Positions 52,510 to 61,358 of a DNA stretch of 64,000 nt are shown here, one piece after another (position 1 is the first letter of the stretch; every line of letters begins with the position of its first letter). The notes under the pieces are model-generated. The model saw nothing but the letters and a program-made list of their open reading frames with translations. It made no database searches and was not told the DNA's origin. The position numbers and the translations under genes were made by a program. This DNA comes from Streptomyces venezuelae. GTDB taxonomy: Bacteria; Actinomycetota; Actinomycetes; Streptomycetales; Streptomycetaceae. The stretch spans positions 2,356,001-2,420,000 of the forward strand of contig NZ_CP029191.1 in assembly GCF_008642335.1 (NCBI RefSeq), written 5' to 3'.

Positions 52510-53418
52510 GTGGGTACGGGGAAGATGCACGCTGACGAGGTCGACATCGACGAGGCGTTGGTGCGACGGCTGGTCGAGGGGCAGTTTCCGGCCTGGGGCG
52601 GGCTTTCCGTGGAGCGCGTGGACTCCGCCGGGACGTCCAACGTCATGTTCCGGCTCGGCGCGGACATGGTGGTGCGGCTGCCTCGGCTGTCCGGCTCCGC
52701 CGAGGACGTCGAGCGGGAGCACCGGTGGCTGCGCGTGCTGGCGGCGGTGCTCCCCGTTCCCGTACCGGCGCCGCTCGGTATGGGTGCGCCTGGCGAGGGC
52801 TATCCGTACCCGTGGTCCGTCTTCCGGTGGCTCGACGGCGACACACCGGTCGCGGGGCGGCCGCTCGCCGAACCGGAGCTGTTCGCCAAGGACATGGCGG
52901 GATTCATCACCTCCCTCCGTGCGGTCGACACGACCGGTGCCCCCGCCTCCTACCGTGGCTACCCGTTGGCGTCACGCGACGCCTCCACCCGCGAGGTCAT
53001 CGCCGGGCTGCGCGGCATCGTCGACGTCGACGCCGTCACCGGGGTGTGGGACGCCGCCATGCGTGCCGCTCCGTGGCAGGGTCCCGGTGTCTGGGTGCAC
53101 GGGGACCTGCAGCCGGGGAACGTACTGGTCCACGAGGGGCGGCTCGGCGCCGTCATCGACTTCGAGTGCATGGGCACGGGCGACCCCGCCGTCGACCTGA
53201 TCTCCGCGTGGTACCTGATGGATGACGCGGCCCGGCCGGTCTTCCGTGCCGCCCTCGGTCCGGCCGTCGACGACGCCCTGTGGGAGCGGGGGCGGGGCTG
53301 GGCCCTCACGATCGCCCTCAATGAACTCTCGTACTACCGGGAGACGAACCCGGTGATGGCCGATACGGCTCGGGTCGTCATCGGGCGGCTCACGGCGCCG
53401 TCAGGGGCTCAGCAGTAG
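52510..53418 (+). CDS. Aminoglycoside-phosphotransferase-fold kinase
   Basis: The 302-residue protein has the APH fold with catalytic HGDLQPGNVLV (Brenner-type motif) and IDFECMGTGDPAVDL (metal site). The N-terminal lobe has SAGTSNVMFRLGADMVVRLPRL with the ATP-binding Lys replaced by Arg in VVRL, typical for this subfamily. It could phosphorylate an aminoglycoside, macrolide or small metabolite; membership alone does not show resistance. The GTG follows AAGGAG. The 3' end overlaps the convergent LysE gene by 18 bases. Confidence 0.88.
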   Translation: MGTGKMHADEVDIDEALVRRLVEGQFPAWGGLSVERVDSAGTSNVMFRLGADMVVRLPRLSGSAEDVEREHRWLRVLAAVLPVPVPAPLGMGAPGEGYPYPWSVFRWLDGDTPVAGRPLAEPELFAKDMAGFITSLRAVDTTGAPASYRGYPLASRDASTREVIAGLRGIVDVDAVTGVWDAAMRAAPWQGPGVWVHGDLQPGNVLVHEGRLGAVIDFECMGTGDPAVDLISAWYLMDDAARPVFRAALGPAVDDALWERGRGWALTIALNELSYYRETNPVMADTARVVIGRLTAPSGAQQ

Positions 53419-54036
53419 GTGGGCCGCGAGACCTGTGATCAGCGCGCTCGACGTCAGCGCCGTGGCCAGGCGGCCCTTGCGGCTCGTCAGGACGCGGCCC
53501 AGCAAGGCGCCGCCGCCCGCCAGGAGCAGTTGCCAGCTCGCGGACGCCGCGAAGGCGGCGAGGGCGAACGCCGCTTGTTCCGCGTGCGTCAGCGAATCCG
53601 TGGCCGGGCTGCCGAGGACGAGGGCCGCGAAGTAGAGGACGGTGGCGGGGTTCAGGAGGGTGAGGCCGAGGAGGGCGGCGTAGGCGCGGGTGGGGCTGAG
53701 GGGGGTGCGGGTGCGGGTGTTGACGGTGGCGGTGTCGCGGGCTTTGTACTCGCGGAGTGCCGTCAGTGTGCCTCGTGCGGCCATCGCGACCAGCACGAGG
53801 ACCGAGGCCCGGCGCAGAGGGGTCATGGCCGGCTCCAGCGCGTCCGTGAGTGAGGCGCCGCCCGCTGCGGCGACGAGGGCGTAGAGGCCGTCGGCCGTTG
53901 CCACGCCGAGTGCGGCGCAGGCGCCGGTTCTCCAGGTCGTGCGGGCGGTGAGGGCCACGAGGTACGTTCCTACGCCGCCCACGGGCATCGCGATGCCGTA
54001 GCCGGCCAGGAGGCCCGCGATCAGGATCGCGCTCAT
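53401..54036 (-). CDS. LysE-family exporter
   Basis: The 211-residue membrane protein has six predicted helices and LysE/RhtB family features (the loop YGIAMPVGGVGTYLV, GVATADGLYALVA, YAALLGLTLLNPATVLYFAAL). The family exports lysine, arginine, homoserine or related amino acids. The usual G-x-G-P of the first loop is here MPVGGVG. The ATG at 54036 gives the typical first helix. Confidence 0.88.
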   Translation of the reverse strand: MSAILIAGLLAGYGIAMPVGGVGTYLVALTARTTWRTGACAALGVATADGLYALVAAAGGASLTDALEPAMTPLRRASVLVLVAMAARGTLTALREYKARDTATVNTRTRTPLSPTRAYAALLGLTLLNPATVLYFAALVLGSPATDSLTHAEQAAFALAAFAASASWQLLLAGGGALLGRVLTSRKGRLATALTSSALITGLAAHLLLSP

Positions 54037-54267
54037 GTGGGGAGCCTTGCGGGGGCGGGGGGTTGGCGGCAACCGGATTTGTCCCGTAGGGGGCGGGGGC
54101 GCCTAGCCCGCCGCTTCGCGGCGGATCACTCCCACCCACCCACCCGTTCACCCCGCGACGTCCAGCGGGGGTAGGGGCGGGGTGGGACGACATGCCCGCG
54201 ACGTCCTGCGGGGGTAGGGGCCCGGGGGGGGCAGATGCCGGTAGCGGGGCAGCGGGAGTTGGGGGAG
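54037..54267. repeat. Short direct repeat and hairpin between the LysE and TetR genes
   Basis: There is no gene in this gap. CCCGCGACGTCC followed by GCGGGGGTAGGGGC occurs twice (54152-54178 and 54195-54221) with one mismatch over 27 bases. CCGCCG-CTTCG-CGGCGG (54108-54124) forms a small stable hairpin that may terminate the TetR transcript. Confidence 0.75.
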
Positions 54268-54864
54268 CTACGTTCTCAAGGTCTCCGCGTACCCCCTCAG
54301 CAACCCCCGCGCCCCCTCCCCCGTCTGGTGACCCACCAGAACCTGTGACGTCAAGCCCTCCGTCAAGGCCAGCAGCACCCTCGCCTCCGACTGCGCGTCA
54401 AGGCCCGGGCGCAGCTCCCCCGTCGAGCCGCCGTACTCCAGGAGCCAGACCAGGAGTTCGTGGAGCTTCGCGTACGTGTCGCGCAGGACCTTCGCCAGGT
54501 CGTCGCTCACCGCCGCGTGCGCCACGAACGCGCCCCAGACCTGCGCCTCCGTCCTGTCCTCCGGCTCCAGCAGCGCCAGCGCCGACAGGGTCTGGTCCAG
54601 CAGGGTCACCGCCGACTCCGGCGTGCCCGACGCCTCGATGCGGGATCTCGCCCGCTCGCCGATGCGGTCCGAGATGCCCTCAAGGGCGAACAGGAGCATC
54701 TCGTCCTTCGTGCGGAAGCAGCGCTGCACCGCCCCCATCGACACCCCGGCCTCGGCGGCCACGTCCCGCAGGCTGACCGCCTCCATGCCGGAGCGGGCGA
54801 TCAGGTGGCAGACCGCCCGGGAGATGCGGATCCGGCGGTCCTCGTAGTCGACCTGCTTGGGCAT
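54268..54864 (-). CDS. TetR-family regulator of the divergent small membrane protein
   Basis: The 198-residue regulator has a helix-turn-helix (ISRAVCHLIARSGMEAVSLRDVAAEAGVSMGAVQRCFRTKDEMLLFALEGI) and a TetR_C-type body related to BetI. A pair of strong palindromes fills the divergent promoter region. The obvious target is the small membrane protein at 54968 as well as its own gene. The ATG at 54864 follows AGGTGC weakly. Confidence 0.9.
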   Translation of the reverse strand: MPKQVDYEDRRIRISRAVCHLIARSGMEAVSLRDVAAEAGVSMGAVQRCFRTKDEMLLFALEGISDRIGERARSRIEASGTPESAVTLLDQTLSALALLEPEDRTEAQVWGAFVAHAAVSDDLAKVLRDTYAKLHELLVWLLEYGGSTGELRPGLDAQSEARVLLALTEGLTSQVLVGHQTGEGARGLLRGYAETLRT

Positions 54865-54886
54865 GCGGGGAGCACCTTTCCTTTTC

Positions 54887-54938
54887 GATGCGGTTGCATC
54901 ATATCGGAGCCCCGTGCATTATCTGATGCGACCGCATC
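54887..54938. promoter_or_regulatory. Twin TetR operators
   Basis: Two palindromes, GATGCGGTTGCATC (54887-54900) and GATGCGACCGCATC (54925-54938), are themselves inverted copies of each other with one mismatch over 16 bases (CGATGCGGTTGCATCA against TGATGCGACCGCATCG). They lie between divergent genes and very likely bind the TetR protein as two dimers. Confidence 0.8.
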
Positions 54939-54967
54939 GGAAAAACGAACGGAACGGGCACCAGCAC

Positions 54968-55204
54968 ATGACTGCGCAGACCAAGAAGTCCTCCGCCGGA
55001 CTCCTCGCCCTCTTCGGGGCGATCCTCGTCGTACAGGGATTCGGCTCCGCGATCACGGAGGCCGGATGGGACACCTCGTTCGGCGTCTCCGCCGTGCTGC
55101 GGGAGGCCGGCGCGCCCGCCTGGGTGGACCTCGTCGTCGGAGCCGTCGGCTGCGCGCTGCTCGCCGCCGCGGCCCGCGCCCGCAGCCTGCGCGGCGCACC
55201 GTAG
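54968..55204 (+). CDS. Small two-helix membrane protein under TetR control
   Basis: The 78-residue protein has two hydrophobic helices (GLLALFGAILVVQGFGSAITEAG and VDLVVGAVGCALLAAAA) and a short basic tail. No family is recognised. The ATG at 54968 lies after GGAACGGGC. It is divergent from a TetR gene across the twin palindromes, so it should be induced by the TetR ligand. A role as an efflux partner or stress membrane protein is possible. Confidence 0.8.
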   Translation: MTAQTKKSSAGLLALFGAILVVQGFGSAITEAGWDTSFGVSAVLREAGAPAWVDLVVGAVGCALLAAAARARSLRGAP

Positions 55205-55263
55205 CGCTCACCCCGCCCGCCCCGCGATACTTCCGCCACCTCATCCGTCACGGAAGGACTCGC

Positions 55264-56514
55264 GTGCTCTCACGACTTGGCGCCCTCGGCGTCGCCGCCC
55301 TGCTCGCCGGGGTCGCCGTCCCGGCCTCCGCCTCCGCCGCCCCCGCCGGACGGCCCGCAGCCCCCACCACCGAGGAAGCCCGGCTCGACCGCGCCGCCCC
55401 GCAGGAGATATTGCGGAAGAGCGGATTCGACTCCGTGGCGCCGGAGTTCTCCGAGGCCCTGAAGAACGCCCGCTCCTACGACCACGCGCGGCGCCTCGTC
55501 GTACGCGAAGGTCAGACCCTGTGGCAGCGCGCCGTCGACCGGGCCCAGGGGAAGCAGCGGACCGGCATCAGCGCGGACGACGACCGGCCGTTGTACTGGG
55601 CGCGGCTCGGGATGACGCGCGAGCTGCGGCAGTGGGAGCCGGATCGGTTCACCCTCACCACGGAACGGCGGGCGCGGCTCATGGGGGCACTGGAGCGCTC
55701 CTCCCGGGGGCAGGACTCCGTCGACCATCGCCCCGGCAAGCGCGGGCACGGGCACGTCAAGCGCATCCTCGTCACCGGGTTCGATCCCTTCACCCTCGAC
55801 CGCGACGTCCGCATCAGCAATCCGTCCGGCGCCGCCGCCCTCGCCCTCGACGGGACGACCATCCGGACCGCCGACGGGCCCGCCCGCGTCGAAGCCGTCG
55901 TCTTTCCCGTCCGGTGGGACGACTTCGCCGACGGCGCCGTGGAGCGGGCGCTGCGCCCGTACCTGCCCCGCGTCGACCTCTTCACCACCATCAGTCAGGG
56001 CCGCGTCGGCCGGTTCGACGTCGAGCGGACCAACGGCGCCTGGCGCGGCGGCTTCGGCGACAACGAGAACCTGTCGCGGACCGGGATCGTGCCGGTGAGC
56101 GATCCCGGCTCCCAGCCTCAGTGGACGTCGACGACCCTCCCGTACAAGGAGATCGTGGCCGCGAAGACCGGGCGTTTCCCGGTGTACGACAACACGTCGG
56201 TGACGGAGATACCGGCGGGCGGCAGCGCGCCCGTGGTCCGGCCCGACGGGCCGACCGAGGGGTCGACGGCCCGTGCGGGCGGCGGCGGGGACTACCTCTC
56301 CAACGAGATCGCCTACCGCGCGACCCTGCTCCGCGACCGGCTCGGCCTGCACGACCGGCTGCCCGGCGGCCATGTCCACACGCCGGTGCTCCAGTTCGGC
56401 GCTGGCAACACCGACCCGGCGACGGGCGACGTCACCGACCCCGAGTTCGTACGGAACCGGCTCGACATCATCGACCAGGTGCGGGGGATCCTCCGAGTCG
56501 CGGCATCGTCCTGA
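55264..56514 (+). CDS. Secreted pyroglutamyl-peptidase-like protein with Ser replacing the active-site Cys
   Basis: The 416-residue exported protein has a signal peptide to about residue 28, an N-terminal region of about 140 residues without a known domain, and a C-terminal peptidase C15 fold (KRILVTGFDPF, ISNPSGAAALALDG). Of the family triad, Glu254 (FDVERTNGAW) and a histidine (GGHVHTPVL, 370/372) remain. The segment that normally reads A-G-x-x-x-C-N is GGGDYLSNEIAY, putting Ser346 in place of the nucleophilic Cys. The GTG start follows GGAAGGA. It may be a non-classical peptidase or a binding protein. Confidence 0.82.
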   Translation: MLSRLGALGVAALLAGVAVPASASAAPAGRPAAPTTEEARLDRAAPQEILRKSGFDSVAPEFSEALKNARSYDHARRLVVREGQTLWQRAVDRAQGKQRTGISADDDRPLYWARLGMTRELRQWEPDRFTLTTERRARLMGALERSSRGQDSVDHRPGKRGHGHVKRILVTGFDPFTLDRDVRISNPSGAAALALDGTTIRTADGPARVEAVVFPVRWDDFADGAVERALRPYLPRVDLFTTISQGRVGRFDVERTNGAWRGGFGDNENLSRTGIVPVSDPGSQPQWTSTTLPYKEIVAAKTGRFPVYDNTSVTEIPAGGSAPVVRPDGPTEGSTARAGGGGDYLSNEIAYRATLLRDRLGLHDRLPGGHVHTPVLQFGAGNTDPATGDVTDPEFVRNRLDIIDQVRGILRVAASS

Positions 56515-56527
56515 GCGGCTGCCTCGT

Positions 56528-57334
56528 TCAAAGGCGGCGGCGCTGAGCGCCGGCCACGGTCGCCCGTGAGCCGTCGCCGCTCCCGGTGCCCTCGTCGTTC
56601 TCGCCCATCAGATCCCGCGCCATCAGCGTCGCTCCCGCGACCGCGCCCGGCATCAGGAACACCGCGACGAACGGCACCAGGAAGGCGACGGCGAGCGGCG
56701 TGCCGAAGCCCCAGGCGAGCGTCTTGCGGGCGCGGAGCATGGCGAGGCGCTCCCGGAGTTCCACGCCCCTGCGCTGCAGGGCCACCGCCGTGAGCTCCTC
56801 CACCAGGAAGAAGCCCGTCACGCAGAAACCGATCACCGGGACGACGGTCTGGCCGACGACGGGGATGAAGCCGAGGGCGAAGAGCAGCACGCCCCAGACC
56901 AGCGCGCGCACCACGATGCGCAGGCTGTCGCGTGCGGAGATCCACAGGTCGCGCCAGAGCGGCAGGCCCGACTCGGGGGCGTGGCCGCCCTCGGAGATGT
57001 CGACCTGCTCGGACAGCGACTCGTAGAAGGGTTCGCCGATGAGCAGGGTCACCGCGGTGAAGGTGAGGACGGACAGCAGCAGCGCGAGGGCGAAGAGGAG
57101 CGCCGTCAGGAAGCCGCGGAAGACGCCCTGCCAGGGCGAGGACCAGTCGTCGGCGAACGGCGTGGCCCAGCCGACGAGGTCGCCGCCCCACAGGGCGAGC
57201 GAGACGAGCGCCGCCGCGTAGAGGACGAGCGTGATGAGGCCGGGCAGCAGCCCCCATCCGTACTGCTTGCCGTGCTGGGCGACCCAGCGCTGCCCCTTCA
57301 TCAAGTAGCCGAAGCCCACACCCAGATCGCGCAT
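56528..57334 (-). CDS. EI24-domain membrane protein (CysZ-like)
   Basis: The 268-residue polytopic protein has the EI24/CysZ fold with about four to six helices (GLLPGLITLVLYAAALVSLALWG, GFLTALLFALALLLSVLTFTAVTLLIGEPFYESLSEQV, RALVWGVLLFALGFIPVVGQTVVPVIGFCVTGFFLVEEL). The GEPFY loop and the FIPVVGQ turn are family marks. CysZ imports sulfate, but actinobacterial members are uncharacterised. The ATG at 57334 follows AAGGTG. Confidence 0.87.
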   Translation of the reverse strand: MRDLGVGFGYLMKGQRWVAQHGKQYGWGLLPGLITLVLYAAALVSLALWGGDLVGWATPFADDWSSPWQGVFRGFLTALLFALALLLSVLTFTAVTLLIGEPFYESLSEQVDISEGGHAPESGLPLWRDLWISARDSLRIVVRALVWGVLLFALGFIPVVGQTVVPVIGFCVTGFFLVEELTAVALQRRGVELRERLAMLRARKTLAWGFGTPLAVAFLVPFVAVFLMPGAVAGATLMARDLMGENDEGTGSGDGSRATVAGAQRRRL

Positions 57335-57435
57335 GCGGCACACCTTAGCCGCAGGTCAGGGCCCACCAGTAACGCCCTCTTGTTGAACGAGAGTTGAACC
57401 GGTAGACCTCGCGTACCGATCTTCCGGAGGTACGT

Positions 57436-60024
57436 ATGGCACGTATGGGGATATCCCGCCTGTCCAGACCCGTTCCGCTCACCGTGACCGCCGCGGTCGG
57501 CGCGCTGGTCCTCACCGCGCTCGCGCCGGGCAGCGCGACCGCCGACCCGACGCCGCGTCCGGTCACCCGCGAGGGGTCGCCGCTCGGCGCCGACCGGGCC
57601 GCCAGGGCTCCGGAAGCCGCCGCGGAACGCGCCCTCGGCGATGCGTCGTCCCCCGCACCGGGGCTCGGCGGTGACAGCGGCCGCGGGTACCCGCGTGAGC
57701 GCAAGCTCGACGTTCCCCCGGTCGACCCTGCCGACAAGTCGATAAAACTGGGGCTGACGCCGTACCACGGCATAGCCCCGAAGCTGAACGCCCTGCAGCG
57801 CGTCGGCGACCGCGTGAGCGTGGAGATCGCGGGCCGTTCCGCGGGCGGTCACCAGCTCTACCTCGTGACCGTCACCGCCCCCGAGTCCGCGCGCGAGACG
57901 GCGCGGCAGACGCGGATGCGGGAGCGGATCGAGAACGACCCCGCCGGGGCCGCGAAGGACCGGGCGATCAAGTCCTCGTACAAGACGCCCGTCTTCATCA
58001 ACAACAACATCCACGGCAACGAGTGGGAGGGCACCGACGCGGCCCTGAAGCTCATCGAGAAGCTGGCGAAGGCCGAGGACAAGGGCAGCCGGGAGCTGCT
58101 GTCGCGCAACCGGCTCTACTTCAACATCACCACCAACCCCGACGGCCGTATCGCGGGCACCCGCGCCAACGCCAACGGCTTCGACCTGAACCGCGACTTC
58201 ATCACCGCGTCGCAGCCCGAGGCCCGCGCGGTCCGGCGGATCGCCGTCGACAAGCAGCCCGCGGTCATGATCGACCTGCACGGATACGTCAACGGCACAC
58301 TGATCGAGCCGACCACTCCCCCGCACGGCGAGAACTACGAGTACGACCTCTTCCTCAAGAACTCCTACGCCAACGCCCTCGGCATGGAGGCCGCCATCAA
58401 GGGCCTCGGCTACACGGAGGAGAAGGACGGCGTGCTGCCGCCCGTCATCCCCTTCCGCGACCAGCAGGAGGGCTGGGACGACTGGCCGCCGATCTTCACG
58501 CCGCAGTACATGCCGTTCCACGGCGCCGTCGCGACGCACACCATCGAGTTCCCGATGCAGGTGAACAACAAGGAGTACGAGTCGCAGCCGGTCGCCGAGC
58601 TGCGCCGCAGAGCCGCCATCAACGTGGACATCGCGGGCGCCGCCATGCGTGCCACCCTCGACTACACCGACCGTCACCGCACCTCGGTGATCGCCGACCA
58701 GATCGAGGTCTTCCGGCGAGGCGCGACCGGCGCCGAGCAGGTGCCGGTGTCGGAGGAGACCGTGCCGGGGGTGCCGGGGATCGGCCCCGAGGACGTGTAC
58801 ACGACCACGTTCCCGCGCGCGTACGTCATTCCGGCGGGCGGTGACCGTCAGCGGTCGGCGGCGGCCGCGGCGCGGCTCGTGGACCATCTGGTCGCCAACG
58901 ACGTGCGCGTGGAGCGGGCGAGCCACGGCTTCCGGCTCGGCGAACGGACGTACCCGAAGGGCTCGTACGTCGTCGACATGCACCAGCCGAAGCGGGGCCT
59001 CGCCAACGTGATGCTGGCCGACGGGCGGGACATCAGCGACAAGGTGTCGACGATGTACGACATCTCGGGGTGGAGCCTCGGACGGCTGTGGGGCGCGAGC
59101 GTGGACTCCGTGGAGCGCGGGGACCTGCGCGGCGTGCACGGCCGTACGGTGCGTGCCGCGTCCCGCGTCGGGTACGTGGCGCCGCACGGGAACCTGCGGC
59201 TGCGCCTCGACGACCCGCGGGAGATCGCCGCCCTGAACTCCCTTCTGGGCAAGGGTGTTTCCGTACGTCGCGACCGTGACGGGAGCGTCGTCCTGCCGTC
59301 GTCCGCGCGCCGGGCCGCGGCCGCCGCCGCGAAGACGTACGACGTCGCGTTCGACGCCACGAAGGCGAAGGGCGGTGCGGCCCTGCACCGGACGCGCGTC
59401 GCCGCGGCCGTCACGCCGGGCGAGCTGTTCGCGCTGCGGGAGATGAACTTCGACGTGGTGCCCGTGTCGACGGACGTGCTCAACTCCGGCTTCGACTGGA
59501 AGAAGGCGGACGCGCTCTTCGTGTCCGCCGGGCTCGACCGGAGCAAGCTGACCGCGGCGGCCAGGGCCGGGCTCGACCGGTTCCTCGCCGGGGGCGGCGG
59601 CCTGGTCGGACGGGGCGGGACCGGCGCCGCGCTCAACGCCGACGCCGGGCTGCTCGCCGTGAAGGCCGTCGGCGGCAACGGCGACGCGAACGGCGTGGTC
59701 CGCGTGGTGAACGCGGGCGGCACGGTCACGGGCGGGGCGCCGGACCACAGCTTCGTCTACTCCCCTTCGTGGTTCACGGATCTCGGACCCGGGGTGCGCG
59801 TCGAGCAGAAGTACGGCACCGGCAACCCGCTGGTCTCCGGGCACTGGCGGGCCATGGAGGACGGCTCGGGCGGCCCCGCGGACGCGGCGGGTCGGGCCTC
59901 GGTCGTCAGCGGGTCCGCGGGCGGCACGGACGTGGTGCTCTTCGGTACGGAGCCGCTCTTCCGCGACCATCCGAAGGGGGCGTTCCCGCAGGTCGGCAGG
60001 GCGCTGCTGAGCGTCGGCCGGTAA
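57436..60024 (+). CDS. Secreted M14-family zinc carboxypeptidase
   Basis: The 862-residue exported protein has a signal peptide (to about residue 36), a long propeptide-like leader and an M14 carboxypeptidase domain. Zinc ligands are His193 and Glu196 (NNNIHGNEWEG) and His282 (MIDLHGYVNG); the catalytic Glu371 is in THTIEFPMQ. The substrate-binding Asn-Arg is in GFDLNRDF. The C-terminal 400 residues contain beta-rich segments that may bind cell wall or substrate. The ATG follows GGAGG. Confidence 0.93.
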   Translation: MARMGISRLSRPVPLTVTAAVGALVLTALAPGSATADPTPRPVTREGSPLGADRAARAPEAAAERALGDASSPAPGLGGDSGRGYPRERKLDVPPVDPADKSIKLGLTPYHGIAPKLNALQRVGDRVSVEIAGRSAGGHQLYLVTVTAPESARETARQTRMRERIENDPAGAAKDRAIKSSYKTPVFINNNIHGNEWEGTDAALKLIEKLAKAEDKGSRELLSRNRLYFNITTNPDGRIAGTRANANGFDLNRDFITASQPEARAVRRIAVDKQPAVMIDLHGYVNGTLIEPTTPPHGENYEYDLFLKNSYANALGMEAAIKGLGYTEEKDGVLPPVIPFRDQQEGWDDWPPIFTPQYMPFHGAVATHTIEFPMQVNNKEYESQPVAELRRRAAINVDIAGAAMRATLDYTDRHRTSVIADQIEVFRRGATGAEQVPVSEETVPGVPGIGPEDVYTTTFPRAYVIPAGGDRQRSAAAAARLVDHLVANDVRVERASHGFRLGERTYPKGSYVVDMHQPKRGLANVMLADGRDISDKVSTMYDISGWSLGRLWGASVDSVERGDLRGVHGRTVRAASRVGYVAPHGNLRLRLDDPREIAALNSLLGKGVSVRRDRDGSVVLPSSARRAAAAAAKTYDVAFDATKAKGGAALHRTRVAAAVTPGELFALREMNFDVVPVSTDVLNSGFDWKKADALFVSAGLDRSKLTAAARAGLDRFLAGGGGLVGRGGTGAALNADAGLLAVKAVGGNGDANGVVRVVNAGGTVTGGAPDHSFVYSPSWFTDLGPGVRVEQKYGTGNPLVSGHWRAMEDGSGGPADAAGRASVVSGSAGGTDVVLFGTEPLFRDHPKGAFPQVGRALLSVGR

Positions 60025-60110
60025 AGGGGGTGCGGGCCGGGGTGCGACGGCTGATCATGTCACTGTCACGCTGACCGTCAGAACGTCGCGCCCCTGGAGG
60101 TTCCGCCGCC

Positions 60111-61271
60111 ATGACCCGTGAGATCCGAGTGCAGGGCACGGTCGCCGACGGGTACGAGGCGGTGCGCGAGGAGTTCACCGCCGTACTCGCGAACGAGCTG
60201 CCCGCGTACGAGGGTCAGCTGGTCGCCCACGTGCGGGGGCGCCGGGTCGTCGACCTGTGGGTGGGCCCGGACGTCACCGCCGGGAGTCTGTACGGCGTCT
60301 TCTCGTCGACCAAGGGCGCCGCCCACCTCGTCGTGGCCCTGCTCGTGCAGGACGGGGTCCTCGACCTGGACCGCGCGGTGGCCGCGTACTGGCCGGAGTT
60401 CGCCGCCGAGGGCAAGGGCGCGGTGACCCTGCGGGAGCTGCTCGCGCATCGGGCGGGTGTCGCGGGCGCCGACGCCGGTTTCGCGCCCGAAGAGCTCGCC
60501 GACGACCGCGCCATCGCCGCGCGCCTCGCCGCCCAACGCCCGTTGTGGCGCCCGGGGAGCGCCTTCGGCTATCACGCCTTCTCCATCGGGGCCCTCGCCG
60601 GAGAGGTCGTGTTCCGCGCCACCGGGCGGACCCTGCGGGAGGTGTACGAGGAGCGCGTGCGCGCCCCGTACGAGCTGGACTTCTTCCTCGGGCTGCCCGA
60701 GGAGCACGAGAAGCGGTTCCGTTCCGTGCAGCCGATGGCGCCCACGCCCGAGCAGACGGCCCTGCTCGCCGCGGAGCCCGCCCAGCCGCACACCTTCAAC
60801 GCGCTCGCCTTCAACCGCCACGCCCCCGAGCCCACCGACCTGGAGTCGGCGCCCAACTCCCGGCCCCTGCGCGCCGGGGGGAACGCCTCGTTCGGCGGGG
60901 TGGCGTCCGCGCGGGGCCTCGCGGGGATGTACGCGGCGGCGGTCACGGGCGTCGACGGCCGGGAGCCGCTGCTCACGGCGGCCACGGTCGCCGCGTTCGG
61001 GCAGGTCCAGTCCGTCGGGCACGATCTGGTCGCGGGCGCCTTCAAGGCCTTCGCGGTCGGCTTCCAGGCGCCGTCGGTGGCCGTGTACCCGTTCCTGGGC
61101 GCGGGCACGATCGGGCACAGCGGCGCGGCCGGCTCGCAGGCGTTCGCCGACCCGCGCGGCGGCCTCGCCTACGGCTACACGCGGCGCCGGTTCGCCTACC
61201 CGGGCGGCCCGGCCGTCGAGAACGAGCGGCTGGTCAGGGCCATCCATGAGGCGGCGCTCGCGGCGGGCTGA
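60111..61271 (+). CDS. Serine hydrolase of the beta-lactamase family (EstB-like esterase)
   Basis: The 386-residue cytoplasmic enzyme has S-x-x-K at VFSSTKGAAHL (Ser65, Lys68), a Tyr in FGYHAFSIGALAGEV that matches the Y-x-N position of family VIII esterases, and the closing GTIGHSGAAGSQAFADPRGGLAYGYTRRR. The lack of a signal peptide and the length fit family VIII carboxylesterases rather than beta-lactamases. The ATG lies nine bases after GGAGG. Confidence 0.9.
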   Translation: MTREIRVQGTVADGYEAVREEFTAVLANELPAYEGQLVAHVRGRRVVDLWVGPDVTAGSLYGVFSSTKGAAHLVVALLVQDGVLDLDRAVAAYWPEFAAEGKGAVTLRELLAHRAGVAGADAGFAPEELADDRAIAARLAAQRPLWRPGSAFGYHAFSIGALAGEVVFRATGRTLREVYEERVRAPYELDFFLGLPEEHEKRFRSVQPMAPTPEQTALLAAEPAQPHTFNALAFNRHAPEPTDLESAPNSRPLRAGGNASFGGVASARGLAGMYAAAVTGVDGREPLLTAATVAAFGQVQSVGHDLVAGAFKAFAVGFQAPSVAVYPFLGAGTIGHSGAAGSQAFADPRGGLAYGYTRRRFAYPGGPAVENERLVRAIHEAALAAG

Positions 61272-61305
61272 GCCGCGCACGCGTGAGGGCAGCCCCACCG
61301 CACGC

Positions 61306-61341
61306 GTGAGGGCCGCCCCCCGGGTGGGGTGCGGCCCTCAC
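61306..61341. terminator. Bidirectional terminator between the esterase and ohr genes
   Basis: GTGAGGGCCG and CGGCCCTCAC, extended inward by CCCC/GGGG, form a strong hairpin. A partial direct copy (CACGCGTGAGGGC) lies just before it. Confidence 0.83.
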
Positions 61342-61358
61342 GGACGTACGGCCTGCGG

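Noticed and set aside
54460..55263. A long N-terminal extension of the pyroglutamyl-peptidase-like protein.
   Set aside because: The extension crosses the TetR gene and the twin operators. The GTG at 55264 has a ribosome site and begins a clean signal peptide.
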